From NCBI RefSeq assembly GCF_002251295.1, contig NZ_NPJA01000051.1:173482-237481 (forward strand): a stretch of DNA of 64,000 nt, written 5' to 3'. Positions 23,807-34,200 of this stretch are shown piece after piece (position 1 is the stretch's first letter; the number at the start of each line of letters is the position of its first letter). The stretch is from Prevotella sp. P5-50. GTDB lineage: Bacteria > Bacteroidota > Bacteroidia > Bacteroidales > Bacteroidaceae. Position numbers and translations under genes: made by a program. The notes below the pieces were generated by a model that saw only the letters and a list, made by a program, of their open reading frames with translations, ran no database searches and was not told the origin of the DNA.

Positions 23807-26335
23807 TTATTTATTTTGGGGTTCTATAATTCTGTAGTTTCCGCTCAGATGCATAAAGGCGAAGAGGCGGAGCAAGCCATCATAGTAGGCATCGAAGAAT
23901 CCATCGGAATATGGTTTGTTTTCCAGATTCCACAGCCGTTCTACAAATTCACGGCTTTTATTATGGGTACATACCAGCGACACTGCTGCTGCAGTTGCCA
24001 CCAATCCTGTGGAATGGCGTAGTGCCTTATACTCGGTGCCTGCCTGAAGGGTGTCTTTCACCGCAGTACCATCGATGTTGTACTGATCGACATAACGGTC
24101 TATGCCTTGCGAATAGAGGAAGTTTTGGATACGATTGCCATATTGCTGTTGCCACTGGCGATCCTTGCATGCCCAACTATAATCCAAGGCTATATTCATC
24201 GGCACACGCCATGAGTCGAAACGGAAAGCATCGCCGATAATGCCACGACCGCCCATCAGTGTTCCATCGTAGTTACAATAGTCGGGATTCAGTCCGGTCA
24301 CTGGATGGATGGCTTTATGGAGAAACTCACGACTCTTCTGTGCACATTCGTTCCAGAACTGCGAACGACCATCGTTAGCCCACTTTGCCCATACCTCATA
24401 GAATGCTGGCAGATGATAGGATGGGTCAGTGAAGCGTCCGCCAAACTTATCGGGTGTGAATGTGATGAGTTGGTGTTCGAGGTTGATGAGCGGTGCACTC
24501 TGATCCATACCAGCCTTTTGCATCGAACAGTTGAGGATGTACTGAGCCTCCTTCAGATAGTTGATGCCTGTATCATTGCCCCATCTGTTAGAGGCAAAAA
24601 TCAGTGCAGTGACATAATAGAGTTCGCCATCGGAAGCAGGACCTTGGGCATTGCGCGTACCATCGGTTTTACAGCTCCATGCAAAATATCCCTCCAACGG
24701 GCCATGCTGATGTTGCATATATGTCTTTCCCCAACGCCAAAGGCGGTCGAAGATGTCTTTTCTATCAAACTGCACGGCAATCATCAAGCCATACGACATG
24801 CCTTCGGTACGCACATCATGATTTTTGATATCGCTGATATATGCCATCGAGTCGCCTACTTCAAAATATACTTTATCGGGACCTTCAAACACATCATGGA
24901 AGATGCTTTTGAGTTTGCGGTCTATCTCGCTCTGCGGATAACCAAGTTCAGCAAAGAGGTTACGATACTGGTGGGTGTCGAATGCGCCTTGGGTCCACGG
25001 CAGTGCGTCGAATCCTACCCAGTCAACTTCTACTGTTCCTGCGGTCTGCACGGTGAAGTGCAGGTCGTGGATGCCCAACGGAGGTGTCACTACTGGGGTA
25101 GAGGCTTGTGTCCATTGATTGCTCTTGGGCAGTTTCATCTTGGCAATGACAGTGCCTTTGGCACCATCAGCCCTAACGGTCATGGTGCCACCTTTAGGTG
25201 AACGCACACGGACGGTAAAGCGTTCTACCTTCTCTTGAGCAAAATCCACCTTATTATATATAAGGGCATTCTGCTTTCCAGAGAAGAGTGTCTTCCATCC
25301 TTTGAAGCAGTCTGTGGTGTCAAGATAGTCGATGGACACCCCTTTACTGCTGACAGACGAGTAGCGGTCTATGTCTATTCGATTGCGGGCATTGGCGATT
25401 CCTACACCACGGAGTGTGGGAACAACCTTTCGGATAGTACCATCGGCATTGAAACAGAGCGAATCGATACGCACCGAGCGGTTTTTATCAAAGCGTGGAG
25501 AATAGTCGTTATGGTGATAGAACAGATACCATTGGTTCTGATATTGTACGATAGAATGGTGGTTGGTCCAGCATCCCGTGGGCGATTCATCCATGATAAT
25601 GCCCTTAAATGTAAATGGTCCCATGGGATGATCAGCCATGGCATAGGCTAAAGTCTCTGTGCCGTTTTTCTTTCTCACCCAAGGGAAGGTGAGGTAATAT
25701 TTGCCATTGCGTTCAAAGGCAAAGGGTCCTTCCTTGAATCCTTCAGGCAGTCCATCTATCCGAACAGGGTCAGAAGCCAGTTCGGTCATATTGTCTTTGA
25801 GTCGTGCCATCCACAGAGCACCACCTGCATAATAGATGTAAGCCTGTCCGTCGTGGTCAATCAGCACACAGGGGTCTATGCCATGCACACCCTTGATAGG
25901 TTTCCACATCGGCATGAAAGGACCTGTGGGATGGTCTGCCACAGCCACACCGATACCGAAACCGCGTTCTTCTCCTTTGGGTGCTGCGGGAAAATAGAAG
26001 TAGTAGCGACCGTTTTTCTCTACACAGTCAGGCGCCCACATGGTATAAGAGCCATCCTGCACCCAGGGCACTTTATCTTGCGACACGATCACGCCATGGT
26101 CTTCCCAGTCGGTGAGATTGGAGGATGAGAATACGTGATAGTCTGCCATACAGAACCAATCCTTCAGTTTTTCTATTGGACTGGGAATGTCGTGCGAGGG
26201 GTAGAGATACACTCTACCATTGAAGACCCTGGCTGTGGGGTCTGCTGTGAATTGTCCTTTGATAACGGGATTTTGTGCACATACCACGGAAGCGGTTGCA
26301 ACAGCCATGCCAAGCAGTAGTTTTCTACAGTTCAT
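23807..26335 (-). CDS. bifunctional GH43-GH8 xylan-degrading enzyme
   Basis: An 842-residue exported fusion. The start is set at the Met giving the signal peptide MNCRKLLLGMAVATASVVCA; the frame extends 18 codons upstream but that part overlaps the promoter. Residues ~25-340 form a GH43 propeller (Asp32 in TADPTA, GIDPCV, Glu in EGPFAF). A small beta region (about 345-455) links to a GH8 (alpha/alpha)6 domain with the acid Glu511 in RTEGMSYG and substrate-lining FAWSCKTDG. GH8 partners of this kind are reducing-end xylose-releasing exo-oligoxylanases; the GH43 would supply beta-xylosidase or arabinofuranosidase activity. It is the first gene of the enzyme operon. Confidence 0.9.
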   Translation of the reverse strand: MNCRKLLLGMAVATASVVCAQNPVIKGQFTADPTARVFNGRVYLYPSHDIPSPIEKLKDWFCMADYHVFSSSNLTDWEDHGVIVSQDKVPWVQDGSYTMWAPDCVEKNGRYYFYFPAAPKGEERGFGIGVAVADHPTGPFMPMWKPIKGVHGIDPCVLIDHDGQAYIYYAGGALWMARLKDNMTELASDPVRIDGLPEGFKEGPFAFERNGKYYLTFPWVRKKNGTETLAYAMADHPMGPFTFKGIIMDESPTGCWTNHHSIVQYQNQWYLFYHHNDYSPRFDKNRSVRIDSLCFNADGTIRKVVPTLRGVGIANARNRIDIDRYSSVSSKGVSIDYLDTTDCFKGWKTLFSGKQNALIYNKVDFAQEKVERFTVRVRSPKGGTMTVRADGAKGTVIAKMKLPKSNQWTQASTPVVTPPLGIHDLHFTVQTAGTVEVDWVGFDALPWTQGAFDTHQYRNLFAELGYPQSEIDRKLKSIFHDVFEGPDKVYFEVGDSMAYISDIKNHDVRTEGMSYGLMIAVQFDRKDIFDRLWRWGKTYMQHQHGPLEGYFAWSCKTDGTRNAQGPASDGELYYVTALIFASNRWGNDTGINYLKEAQYILNCSMQKAGMDQSAPLINLEHQLITFTPDKFGGRFTDPSYHLPAFYEVWAKWANDGRSQFWNECAQKSREFLHKAIHPVTGLNPDYCNYDGTLMGGRGIIGDAFRFDSWRVPMNIALDYSWACKDRQWQQQYGNRIQNFLYSQGIDRYVDQYNIDGTAVKDTLQAGTEYKALRHSTGLVATAAAVSLVCTHNKSREFVERLWNLENKPYSDGFFDAYYDGLLRLFAFMHLSGNYRIIEPQNK

Positions 26336-26364
26336 ACAGAATAATTGTTTAGTTATTGCTGTTG

Positions 26365-26372
26365 CAAAATTA
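26365..26372 (-). promoter_or_regulatory. -7 box of the eight-gene enzyme operon
   Basis: TAATTTTG on the minus strand fits TAnnTTTG, 30 bp before the chosen ATG at 26335. A clear TTTG at the -33 position is not seen, so the promoter may need activation, as is usual for PUL enzyme operons. Confidence 0.5.
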
Positions 26373-26474
26373 GGCATTTCATCGGACATTATATGTATTC
26401 TCGTGTTTCATATTGTTTTCAAATAGTATCAGATTCATGCGATATTGCGGCTTCGCGAGTTTTTCATCCTTATC

Positions 26475-26514
26475 GGTCAAGAATATCAAAATATTCGACC
26501 ACACATCGACCAAC
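26475..26514. promoter_or_regulatory. intergenic TCGACCAC boxes with imperfect dyad
   Basis: TCGACCAC at 26495-26502 and TCGACCAA at 26506-26513, preceded by GGTCAAGAATAT that pairs imperfectly with ATATTCGACC around a 4-nt loop. The same box family occurs at 67-181 and 47678-47772. It lies between the TolB-like gene end and the enzyme-operon promoter. Confidence 0.4.
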
Positions 26515-26571
26515 AGTGCATATCGTGTCACCCCAAACTGCTATACATCATAGGAGAAACGGTGATGACAA

Positions 26572-27981
26572 TCAGATACCGTCAAGCGTAACATTTACTT
26601 TACCACGCGTAAACTCCGGAATGTTATAGGATTTCATGGTTCGGAGATAATAGGCAGCATCGGATTGCGGCAAGAGAAACGGTTTGGAAACCTTGCCATC
26701 AGCATCTATATGCACGATATATGGTCGGGTATAGAGTCCGTCATCCTGTCGGCTTGCCATCACCATCCATCGTGAATTACTACTCCACGAATGGTATGAC
26801 GCACGAAAATCGGGCAATATCGATACCATTTCTAATGCGGTAGTGGCATTGGCAGGTATCATCATGAGGCGTGCTTCTTTGTGCCAGATAGAGAAATTGC
26901 CATAATCGGAAAGTGTAAACACCAAGTGGCGACCATCGGGAGAGCATCGGGGAAATGATACACTCTTCTGTGTCTGACGGGCATCATAGATGACATGTAC
27001 GCTATCAGCAAACTGTTTCTTCTCTGCATCAAACCCTATACTACAGAGCGAATAGTGCACCTGGTCGTAGTCATCAGGGATTTTCACGCTGTCAGCACTG
27101 CAAAAATACAAGGTTCTACCATCGGCACTCCATGACGGGAAAGTTTCAAACTTGGTTTTCGACATCAACAGCGGTGTAGTGATCAACGTATCGGCTTCAA
27201 GGTCATAGACCATGACATCGGAGGAGAAATCAAACACCTCTATTCTGTTTCGGTCAGTAGTATGAAACATCTGCTTGGTATCGTTCTGCGAAAAAGCAAT
27301 AAAGCGACCGCTTTGATGCCATGAAGGATAGACCAACGACTTCGGCGTGACGAGTTTGCGCAATCGTGCCTTACCGTTTTTCATATAGGTTCCAGCATGG
27401 TTAAGGCGCAGATGAAACATGAGTTGTTCAGGATTGTAATTACAGAACGAGTGGCAGTTCATGCAACCTTTATCCGTTTGGCGGTTGGTTATGATAGCTT
27501 CCTCGTCATAGTTTTCCACACTACGCTGGTATATGCCCATCTCATTCCATACTTCATAACCAGGTTCGATGAGTCTATAAACCAATGTGTTGTCGATGGA
27601 ATCGGGCGAAATATTCATCTTAAAGGCATCATACTCCACCCATTTACCATTTTTCTCTCCCTGAATGGTCACTGTTATCACATGTGAGGCTTCCACCAAT
27701 TTATGCCAATCGGCTTCCGATATGCAGATGCCATCAGTGTCATCGCTGCCCACGATTATCGTTTCTGAACCTGAACTAAATACGGCTTGCACAGACTCCA
27801 AGGCATTCGCACTGTCGTTCAGAGCAAAGGTTGGAGCGGAGATATTCACCGGAAGCAGCACATCGGCGTAGTCAGGGAACAGTGGTGCAGACTGACGCAA
27901 CGGTTCTGCCTCTTGTCTGTGGAGCGTACAAGCAGCCAGAACAAATGCCAACAGCATAACAAACAATATTTTCTTGATCAT
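26572..27981 (-). CDS. TolB-like beta-propeller lipoprotein with a CxxCH motif
   Basis: A 469-residue lipoprotein (lipobox LAAC, Cys18). The middle contains GCMNCHSF (about residue 180), a CxxCH motif able to bind covalent c-type heme, followed by NPEQLMFHLRLNHAGT. The remainder is a TolB/PD40-type propeller with repeated motifs such as YPSWHQSGRFIAFS, FPSWSADGRTLYF, FPRCSPDGRHLVF and YHSWSSNSRWMVM. Such CxxCH-propeller lipoproteins occur in Bacteroidetes, often beside the DUF6057 membrane protein as here (4-bp overlap). Whether heme is attached is unknown. The role in the PUL is unclear: a redox, sensing or binding function are all possible. Confidence 0.72.
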   Translation of the reverse strand: MIKKILFVMLLAFVLAACTLHRQEAEPLRQSAPLFPDYADVLLPVNISAPTFALNDSANALESVQAVFSSGSETIIVGSDDTDGICISEADWHKLVEASHVITVTIQGEKNGKWVEYDAFKMNISPDSIDNTLVYRLIEPGYEVWNEMGIYQRSVENYDEEAIITNRQTDKGCMNCHSFCNYNPEQLMFHLRLNHAGTYMKNGKARLRKLVTPKSLVYPSWHQSGRFIAFSQNDTKQMFHTTDRNRIEVFDFSSDVMVYDLEADTLITTPLLMSKTKFETFPSWSADGRTLYFCSADSVKIPDDYDQVHYSLCSIGFDAEKKQFADSVHVIYDARQTQKSVSFPRCSPDGRHLVFTLSDYGNFSIWHKEARLMMIPANATTALEMVSILPDFRASYHSWSSNSRWMVMASRQDDGLYTRPYIVHIDADGKVSKPFLLPQSDAAYYLRTMKSYNIPEFTRGKVNVTLDGI

Positions 27982-29129
27982 TTTCGGTTTCCTCCTTTCA
28001 GTTTTTTATAGGCATCGGCAAAGTATTTCTGTTGCGTCAACCGATATTCAGGAAATTCATCACAAAGGCTCACAAATTGTTGATTGTAGTGTGCAAGCAG
28101 ATAGAGCGCACCCAAATACTGGAGCGTGGTGCGACATTGCACCGTTCCACGTGTCTGTCGAGCCACATGCAACAGATCGTCGTCAAGGCCTTTAATACCG
28201 GAAAAACGATTATCGGTAATCAGGCATCGGCGCTTCACGCCATATTCCGCATCCTTCGCTACGGCATCATCATGATAGAGGAATCGCCTTTGCGACATAG
28301 CCCATGTCTTATAATAAACAGTCTTTTCTAACCATCGGATGTATTTCTCTGCCACAGCATATTGCCCATAGATGATGTTGGTCTGTACCAGTCGCATCAG
28401 CAGGCGCGGTGAGAAATCATTCTTTTTCTCATTCAGTTCGAAGGCATAACGCTGCGATTGGGCGATATGTCCCATAGAGTAATAGATGTCGCTGAGCAAG
28501 ACTGCGAAGTCTTCGTTCTGTATGGCATCGATATAAACAGATCGGATATCAATACATGGTTCGTCGTAGAGACACTGACCGAGCAATCCTTTCTCGGCAA
28601 GTGCCATATTCAGAAAGTTCTGTGTCAACAGATTGGTCACTCTCCCACCCTCATCACAACGGGCAATGATGCCATCCCAATCCTGCTTTCGCACCATATT
28701 ACTCATTTCAATATATTGGGTTTGCTGCTGGCCTGCTGGGGTAAAACGGGCTGTTAGTGCCGACAAGCCATTGGGGCTTATCAACGCCAACAAGCCCATG
28801 CTCGCAAGCCATGAGGGTACAAGTGACAGGTACAGCCATCCAGACTTTTTGCAGAATAGGCGGATAATGACCATTGCCAATACAGCCACCAACAATGCTA
28901 CAATCATTGTCATAAGGATGCCGATGATAGAATGAGCAAAATATTGCAGGAAGAATTGGCGCACCACCTCTCCCACTCCATATTGATAGAGTGCATACGA
29001 CAGATAGTGACTGTCCCAATAGAACGTAGTCCACCCCTCTGCATAGTTCAGTATCGGAACACACAGAGCAAAGAGCGACACATGAAGTGCCACGTTCAGC
29101 ACCAATATCAACAGTACGGTTTTCTTCAT
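27978..29129 (-). CDS. DUF6057-like membrane protein
   Basis: A 383-residue protein with three to four hydrophobic segments in the first ~140 residues (one at 5-27, others around 65-92 and 100-118) and a soluble helical C-terminal region rich in motifs resembling TPR-type helices (YSMGHIAQSQRYAFEL, YGQYAVAEKYIRWLEK). It matches my memory of DUF6057, a Bacteroidetes family of unknown function found next to TolB-like proteins. Its stop overlaps the start of the TolB-like gene by 4 bp, so the pair is coupled. It has its own strong promoter, separate from susCD and from the enzyme operon. Confidence 0.65.
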   Translation of the reverse strand: MKKTVLLILVLNVALHVSLFALCVPILNYAEGWTTFYWDSHYLSYALYQYGVGEVVRQFFLQYFAHSIIGILMTMIVALLVAVLAMVIIRLFCKKSGWLYLSLVPSWLASMGLLALISPNGLSALTARFTPAGQQQTQYIEMSNMVRKQDWDGIIARCDEGGRVTNLLTQNFLNMALAEKGLLGQCLYDEPCIDIRSVYIDAIQNEDFAVLLSDIYYSMGHIAQSQRYAFELNEKKNDFSPRLLMRLVQTNIIYGQYAVAEKYIRWLEKTVYYKTWAMSQRRFLYHDDAVAKDAEYGVKRRCLITDNRFSGIKGLDDDLLHVARQTRGTVQCRTTLQYLGALYLLAHYNQQFVSLCDEFPEYRLTQQKYFADAYKKLKGGNRK

Positions 29130-29146
29130 TTATAGTTTCTAACCCA

Positions 29147-29178
29147 CAAAGTTACATATTTTTCCACACATACCCAAA
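29147..29178 (-). promoter_or_regulatory. promoter of the DUF6057/TolB-like pair
   Basis: On the minus strand TTTG (29175-29178) and TAACTTTG (29147-29154) are separated by exactly 20 bp, an ideal Bacteroidetes promoter, about 18 bp before the start codon. It suggests constitutive expression independent of susCD. Confidence 0.8.
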
Positions 29179-29298
29179 CTATTACGGCAAAATATTCGCA
29201 TCATCATCCTGACCGTTTAATCCATATCTTTCGGCAGACCACGGGTGATGGATGTGATAGACAAAAGGCTCATAGCAGTCAGATAGATATTAAAGAAA

Positions 29299-29327
29299 TC
29301 GCCACGCCCCATGATGGAGCGTGGCGA
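29299..29327 (-). terminator. terminator after susD
   Basis: Perfect 9-bp arms TCGCCACGC and GCGTGGCGA with an 11-nt loop, followed on the minus strand by TTTCTTT. It separates the susC-susD unit from the downstream genes. Confidence 0.8.
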
Positions 29328-29348
29328 GATATGAGAAGAATGTTTTAT

Positions 29349-31259
29349 TTATTCTTTGTTTTCCTTACCAGCGTAAGCAGGATTCTGCTTCAGAGCCGGG
29401 TTCTTCATGAGTTCTGTAGCAGGAATTGGCATATCCATCTTGTTGATATCAAAGTCGAATGTACGCTTTGTCCAAGGATAGTTAGCATAGTCATCACCAC
29501 CATCATCCTTTGGATAGTTGTAATTGACGTGATCCTCAATATAGCCAGACTTGATCATATCTGGGCAGAGGCTCCACTCTGAGTTGAACTCTTTACGACG
29601 CTCCTCATTGACAGCAACCTTCCATACTGGAGAAGTGTGCTTGTAGCCAACGCGGTTAGGCTTAGCCTGAAGTGCTGTATAGTAAGCCTTAGCATCAGGA
29701 ACGGAAACTCTTGCTGTCAGCACGCCAACAGGATAGCTGGTCATAGTGAGGTTCTTCCCGTTGCCAGCATACACATTGTTATAGTGTCCATAGTATGCAC
29801 TGTAGTCCTTACCGATAGTTTCGTTACCCCATGCACGGTCACGAATCTTATCGATTGCAGCCCATCCAGCAGGAGAATTTTCACCTTCTGTACGGAAGCA
29901 GCACTCTGCATAGTCGAGCAATACGTTAGCATAACGCTTACCATAGATAATCACAGGAGCCCACATCTGAGTACCCCATGAGTTACCATCAGCATAGGCA
30001 GAACGCCAGATCTTGGTCGTCCAGATAGCAGGAGCAAACTCACCATTGGTGAAGTGGAACTGACGAGTCTTGGTACCAGACTGTACACCTTCAGCATTAA
30101 TGAATGGTGCAACGACATGACCACTGGCATCCTTAACACCCAGAGAGTCCTTCAGATAAGGGTTGTAGCCCCATACATTATTAGATTTTTGAATACCATA
30201 TTCAGCCAATTTATCTTCTGGAATAGCACCTGTAGCACATGAAGCGTCACGACGTGTGTCACCTGGTTCATAGCATGCATACCATTCCCATGAGAGGTAT
30301 TCAGCACCCCATCCACCATTCTCAGGACAAGCGCAGAACCACTTAAACATGTTTGGATTACAGAAAGTGATAGTACGGTCACTACCCCAGCTACTCCATT
30401 CGTTACCTTCGTCTGAACACATCGCCCAGATACATTCCTTATTCCAGAATCCTGCAGGATCCCAGTTGGTAGCGAAGTTAGAAGACAGTTCGTAAGTATT
30501 GCTGTCGATAATATCTTTCAGCGCTTGCTTAGCTTTGGCATAGCAATCAGCAGCCTGATCGGGGCAACGGAATGCTTTCCACATGTATGCATCAGCGAGG
30601 TATGCCTTGGCCATACCCTTGGTGCAACGGCCATACTGATTGTTGTATGGAGTCCAATCCAGCAGTTCTGCAGCCTTAGAGAAGTCTTCGATGATGAAGT
30701 CCCACATTTCTTCGTAGGTCTCTGCAGCAGCCTTGACAGGAGTATTATTGAAGTCTTCACCGGTGGCGAGCATAGGAACACGACCGAATGTAGTAGCCAA
30801 CCAAGTGTAGAAATATCCACGGAGTGCGCGAGCCTCACCTTCGCAAAGCTTCTTAGCTTCTGGGGTTACTTTCTCTGCATTCTCAAGTCCAGCCAGATAG
30901 AGGTTAGCACGTGCGATGGCAGCATAAGCGTGTGACCATCCTTGACCCAGTTCACCAACGTTGGCATCCCATGTCTGGTCGAGGAATTTTACGTCCCAAC
31001 CGGTACACTGTGTATCCATTGTTGGGTGGCTTCCAGTAAACAGATTTGGTTTAAAGCCCCAGCTATCATCTTGTTTGCTGACGTTGTTATAGGCATAGAT
31101 ACCGTTCAATCCAAGGCGGGCATTATCATCATTCTCAAACTGAGATTCTATGTCCAGAATGTCATACTTTGGTACGTCAAGGAATTTATCGTTGTCGCAT
31201 GAAGAGAAAGCGACGCATCCTAAACCTGCCAATGCAAAATATTTAATTATATTTTTCAT
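29349..31259 (-). CDS. SusD/RagB family surface glycan-binding lipoprotein
   Basis: A 636-residue lipoprotein (lipobox FSSC at about residue 20, followed by DNDKFLDVPKYD). The SusD fold appears as TPR-like helices (YNNVSKQDDSW, YAAIARANLYLAG, CEGEARALRGYFYTWLATTFG) around residues 50-160 and the conserved closing region with NEERRKEFNSEW. SusD-type proteins cap the partner SusC channel and bind polysaccharide at the cell surface. It follows susC by 22 bp and is closed by its own terminator. The glycan is not readable from sequence; the adjoining enzymes suggest arabinoxylan or arabinan. Intact. Confidence 0.94.
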   Translation of the reverse strand: MKNIIKYFALAGLGCVAFSSCDNDKFLDVPKYDILDIESQFENDDNARLGLNGIYAYNNVSKQDDSWGFKPNLFTGSHPTMDTQCTGWDVKFLDQTWDANVGELGQGWSHAYAAIARANLYLAGLENAEKVTPEAKKLCEGEARALRGYFYTWLATTFGRVPMLATGEDFNNTPVKAAAETYEEMWDFIIEDFSKAAELLDWTPYNNQYGRCTKGMAKAYLADAYMWKAFRCPDQAADCYAKAKQALKDIIDSNTYELSSNFATNWDPAGFWNKECIWAMCSDEGNEWSSWGSDRTITFCNPNMFKWFCACPENGGWGAEYLSWEWYACYEPGDTRRDASCATGAIPEDKLAEYGIQKSNNVWGYNPYLKDSLGVKDASGHVVAPFINAEGVQSGTKTRQFHFTNGEFAPAIWTTKIWRSAYADGNSWGTQMWAPVIIYGKRYANVLLDYAECCFRTEGENSPAGWAAIDKIRDRAWGNETIGKDYSAYYGHYNNVYAGNGKNLTMTSYPVGVLTARVSVPDAKAYYTALQAKPNRVGYKHTSPVWKVAVNEERRKEFNSEWSLCPDMIKSGYIEDHVNYNYPKDDGGDDYANYPWTKRTFDFDINKMDMPIPATELMKNPALKQNPAYAGKENKE

Positions 31260-31281
31260 AATTGTCTTTCTTTATAGTTAA

Positions 31282-34200
31282 TTAGAAGGTAATGTTAAGA
31301 CCGCACATGTAAGTACGTGGAGTTGCATAACGGCCAGTGTCAAGACCTGAGTAGATGACGCTACCCTGACCAACTTCAGGATCACCATACTTGCTGTATG
31401 GAGAGATTGTGCAGAGGTTCTGAACAGCTACGTAAGCACGTACTGCAGTGAGACCGAATGAGCTGAGGAACTTCTTAGGAACGTTGTAACCTACCTGAAT
31501 ATTGCTAATCTTGAGGAAATTACCGTTCTCTACCCATGCATCGCTAATGCGGCTGTTCTTGTTGTTGTCAAGGCGAGTCAGGCGTGGGAGTGTTCCGTTA
31601 GGATTGGTTTCAGCGTTGTACATGTTATTGTAGCTATCCTTAAGCAGAGCAGGAGTCCAAGAGTCATCCGACGGGTTCATGATAGAAAGACGCATCTTTG
31701 AATAAGAAAGGATGTCCATACCCAGTACACCGTATGTGTAAAGACTGAAGTCCCAATCCTTATATGTAGCGCTGAGGTTCAAACCGAAGTTAAACTTAGG
31801 CAGACCATTGCCGAGGATTACGCGGTCATTATCATCGAGTGTGCCGTTCTTATCAGTATCAACGAAGAGGAAGTCACCGATCTGTGCATCCTGTCCCTGA
31901 GCCTTAGCTTTGTCGAGTTGCTCCTGAGTTTTGATGATACCTGCAACTTTATATCCATAGTATGAACCTACGGCTTCGCCTTCGCGACAGATAGAGTGGT
32001 TGTTCCAGTTGAAACCTGTACCACTGACAGCACCAAGGTTTGAACCGTCGATATCGTCGGCAGAATATGTGCTGTTGCCACCGGTACATGTTGCAGTGTA
32101 GTCCGCACCCATCTTCTTAATCTTATTCTTCAAGGTAGATCCGTTGAATGCCACGTTGATAGCCCAGTCCTTATTGAGTTTCTTGTTGTAGTTTACAGAG
32201 AATTCGAAACCGGTATTATCAATCTGACCGTAGTTGGTATAGATAGAAGTATTACCTGCTGATGGACGAATCTGACGCTCAAGGAGCAAGTCCTTAGTCT
32301 TACGAGTGAAGAAGTCCATGGTAACAGTCAAGTCATTGTTGAGGAATCCGAGGTCAAGACCGAAGTTAGTCTGTTCGTTGGTTTCCCATTTCAAGTTGGT
32401 ATCAACCAGTGGTGCATAGAATCCAACAACACGATCGAACGAACCGGTAGTACCACCACCAAGACCAGGAGCGTAGAAGTTGTACTTGGTATCGGCAGAA
32501 GACAGGGCATAAGTAGAACGTCCTGCGATACCACCGGCATTACCAGTCTGACCCCAACCGATACGAACCTTAGCATTGCTGATAGCCTTCACGTCCTTCA
32601 GGAAAGACTCTTCCTTCACGCGCCAAGCGATGGCAGCTGATGGGAAAGTACCCCAACGGTTTCCTTCAGAGAAGTTAGAAGAACCGTCGCGACGTACGGT
32701 AGCAGTCACCACGTAGCGGTCGAAGAGACTGTAAATCAAACGTCCATAGTATGAGATAGTACGTACTTCAGCGTTGAAACCACCATTACCATTGATACTT
32801 TTAGCATCATTGGTGAGAGAGATCACACGGTTGTTGGGAGAGAGGAAGCCGTGCGCACTTGCGCTAACCCATGAACCTTCATACTTGCTTACAGAGTTAC
32901 CAGCCATCAAGGTCAGGTTATTGAAATCAGTCTTCCAGTTATAGGTCATGTAAGTTTCAATGCTCTTGCTCAGACCCTTGCTCAGGCTGAGTCCGAAGTC
33001 ATAGTAAGCCTGGTTACGACCTTCGTACTTCACTTCAGTCATAGTACCGCCGATATTGTTGTAACGCTTGTACATACCAGAGAACTCGTCATTGTCAGAG
33101 TTGGTCTGTGTCCAAGAAGCGATAGCGTGGATGTTGAGCTTATGCTCCTTCAGGTTGAGAAGTGTAATGTCGATGTAGGGGTTGATAGAAATACGTGAGT
33201 TGCGAGTTACGCGACCGATTTCCATCTGTGAAGCATAGGGGTTCTGAGCCTGAGCGGTCATACCTTCCCATCCGTCAGGCGTAGGAGCCTTACCTGCTCC
33301 ATAGGTACCATCGGGGTTCACCACATTAACATTAACCAACTGACCAGTTACGTCATCGATATAGTCGAGTGATGGAGCCATCTGCGCGATATCACGCTGT
33401 GATGACAGGTTACCATTGTTACCCAAACCGATGTTGTTACCTTTAACGGTAGAGTACATGTAGTTCATATCACCACCAAACTCAATGTAGTCATTGACCT
33501 TAGTCTTAACGCTGGCGCGTGAGGTGAGTCGGTCATACTTGGTGTTAACGATGATACCCTTGTTCTGCAAGTAACCAAGAGAGAAGTTGTACTGAGTCTT
33601 TTCAGTACCACCATTAGCAGAGATACCATACTGTTGACGGAGTGAAGTGCGATACATCTGATCCTGCCAGTCGATGAGGTTGCGCTTACCATCGTAAGCC
33701 TCAGCCCAGATCTGGTTGTTCAGCGTAGCGCCGTCATTAGCTTTAGACTCGCGGATAGAACGAGCATAATCGTTACCAGTGAGGGTTTTCAGTTTGTAAG
33801 GAAGAGTCTGAATACCAAGGTCAGCAGTGATCTTGATGTTCATCTTGCCTTTCTGACCGTGCTTAGTGGTAATCATGATAACACCATTCGCACCGGCAGA
33901 ACCGTAAATTGCAGTAGCAGAAGCGTCCTTCAAGACTTCAATACTCTCGATATCAGCAGGGTTAACGAAGTCGGCATTGGTACCAACCTGCACACCATCT
34001 ACTACATAGAGAGGCTGCGCATCACCGTTGATAGTACCGATACCACGGATACGGATGGCAGACTTAGAACCAGGAGCACCGTCCTGATTGGTAACCATCA
34101 CACCAGCAGCTGCACCTTGGAGGGCCTGAGCGATGTTAACAGGCACCTTGCGCTCCATTTGCTCCTTATTAATAGTAGCCACAGAACCAGAGATGTCTGA

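Noticed and set aside
24305..25201. 298-codon open frame antisense to the GH43-GH8 gene
   Set aside because: No domain pattern; the sense frame is a well-defined enzyme with catalytic motifs.
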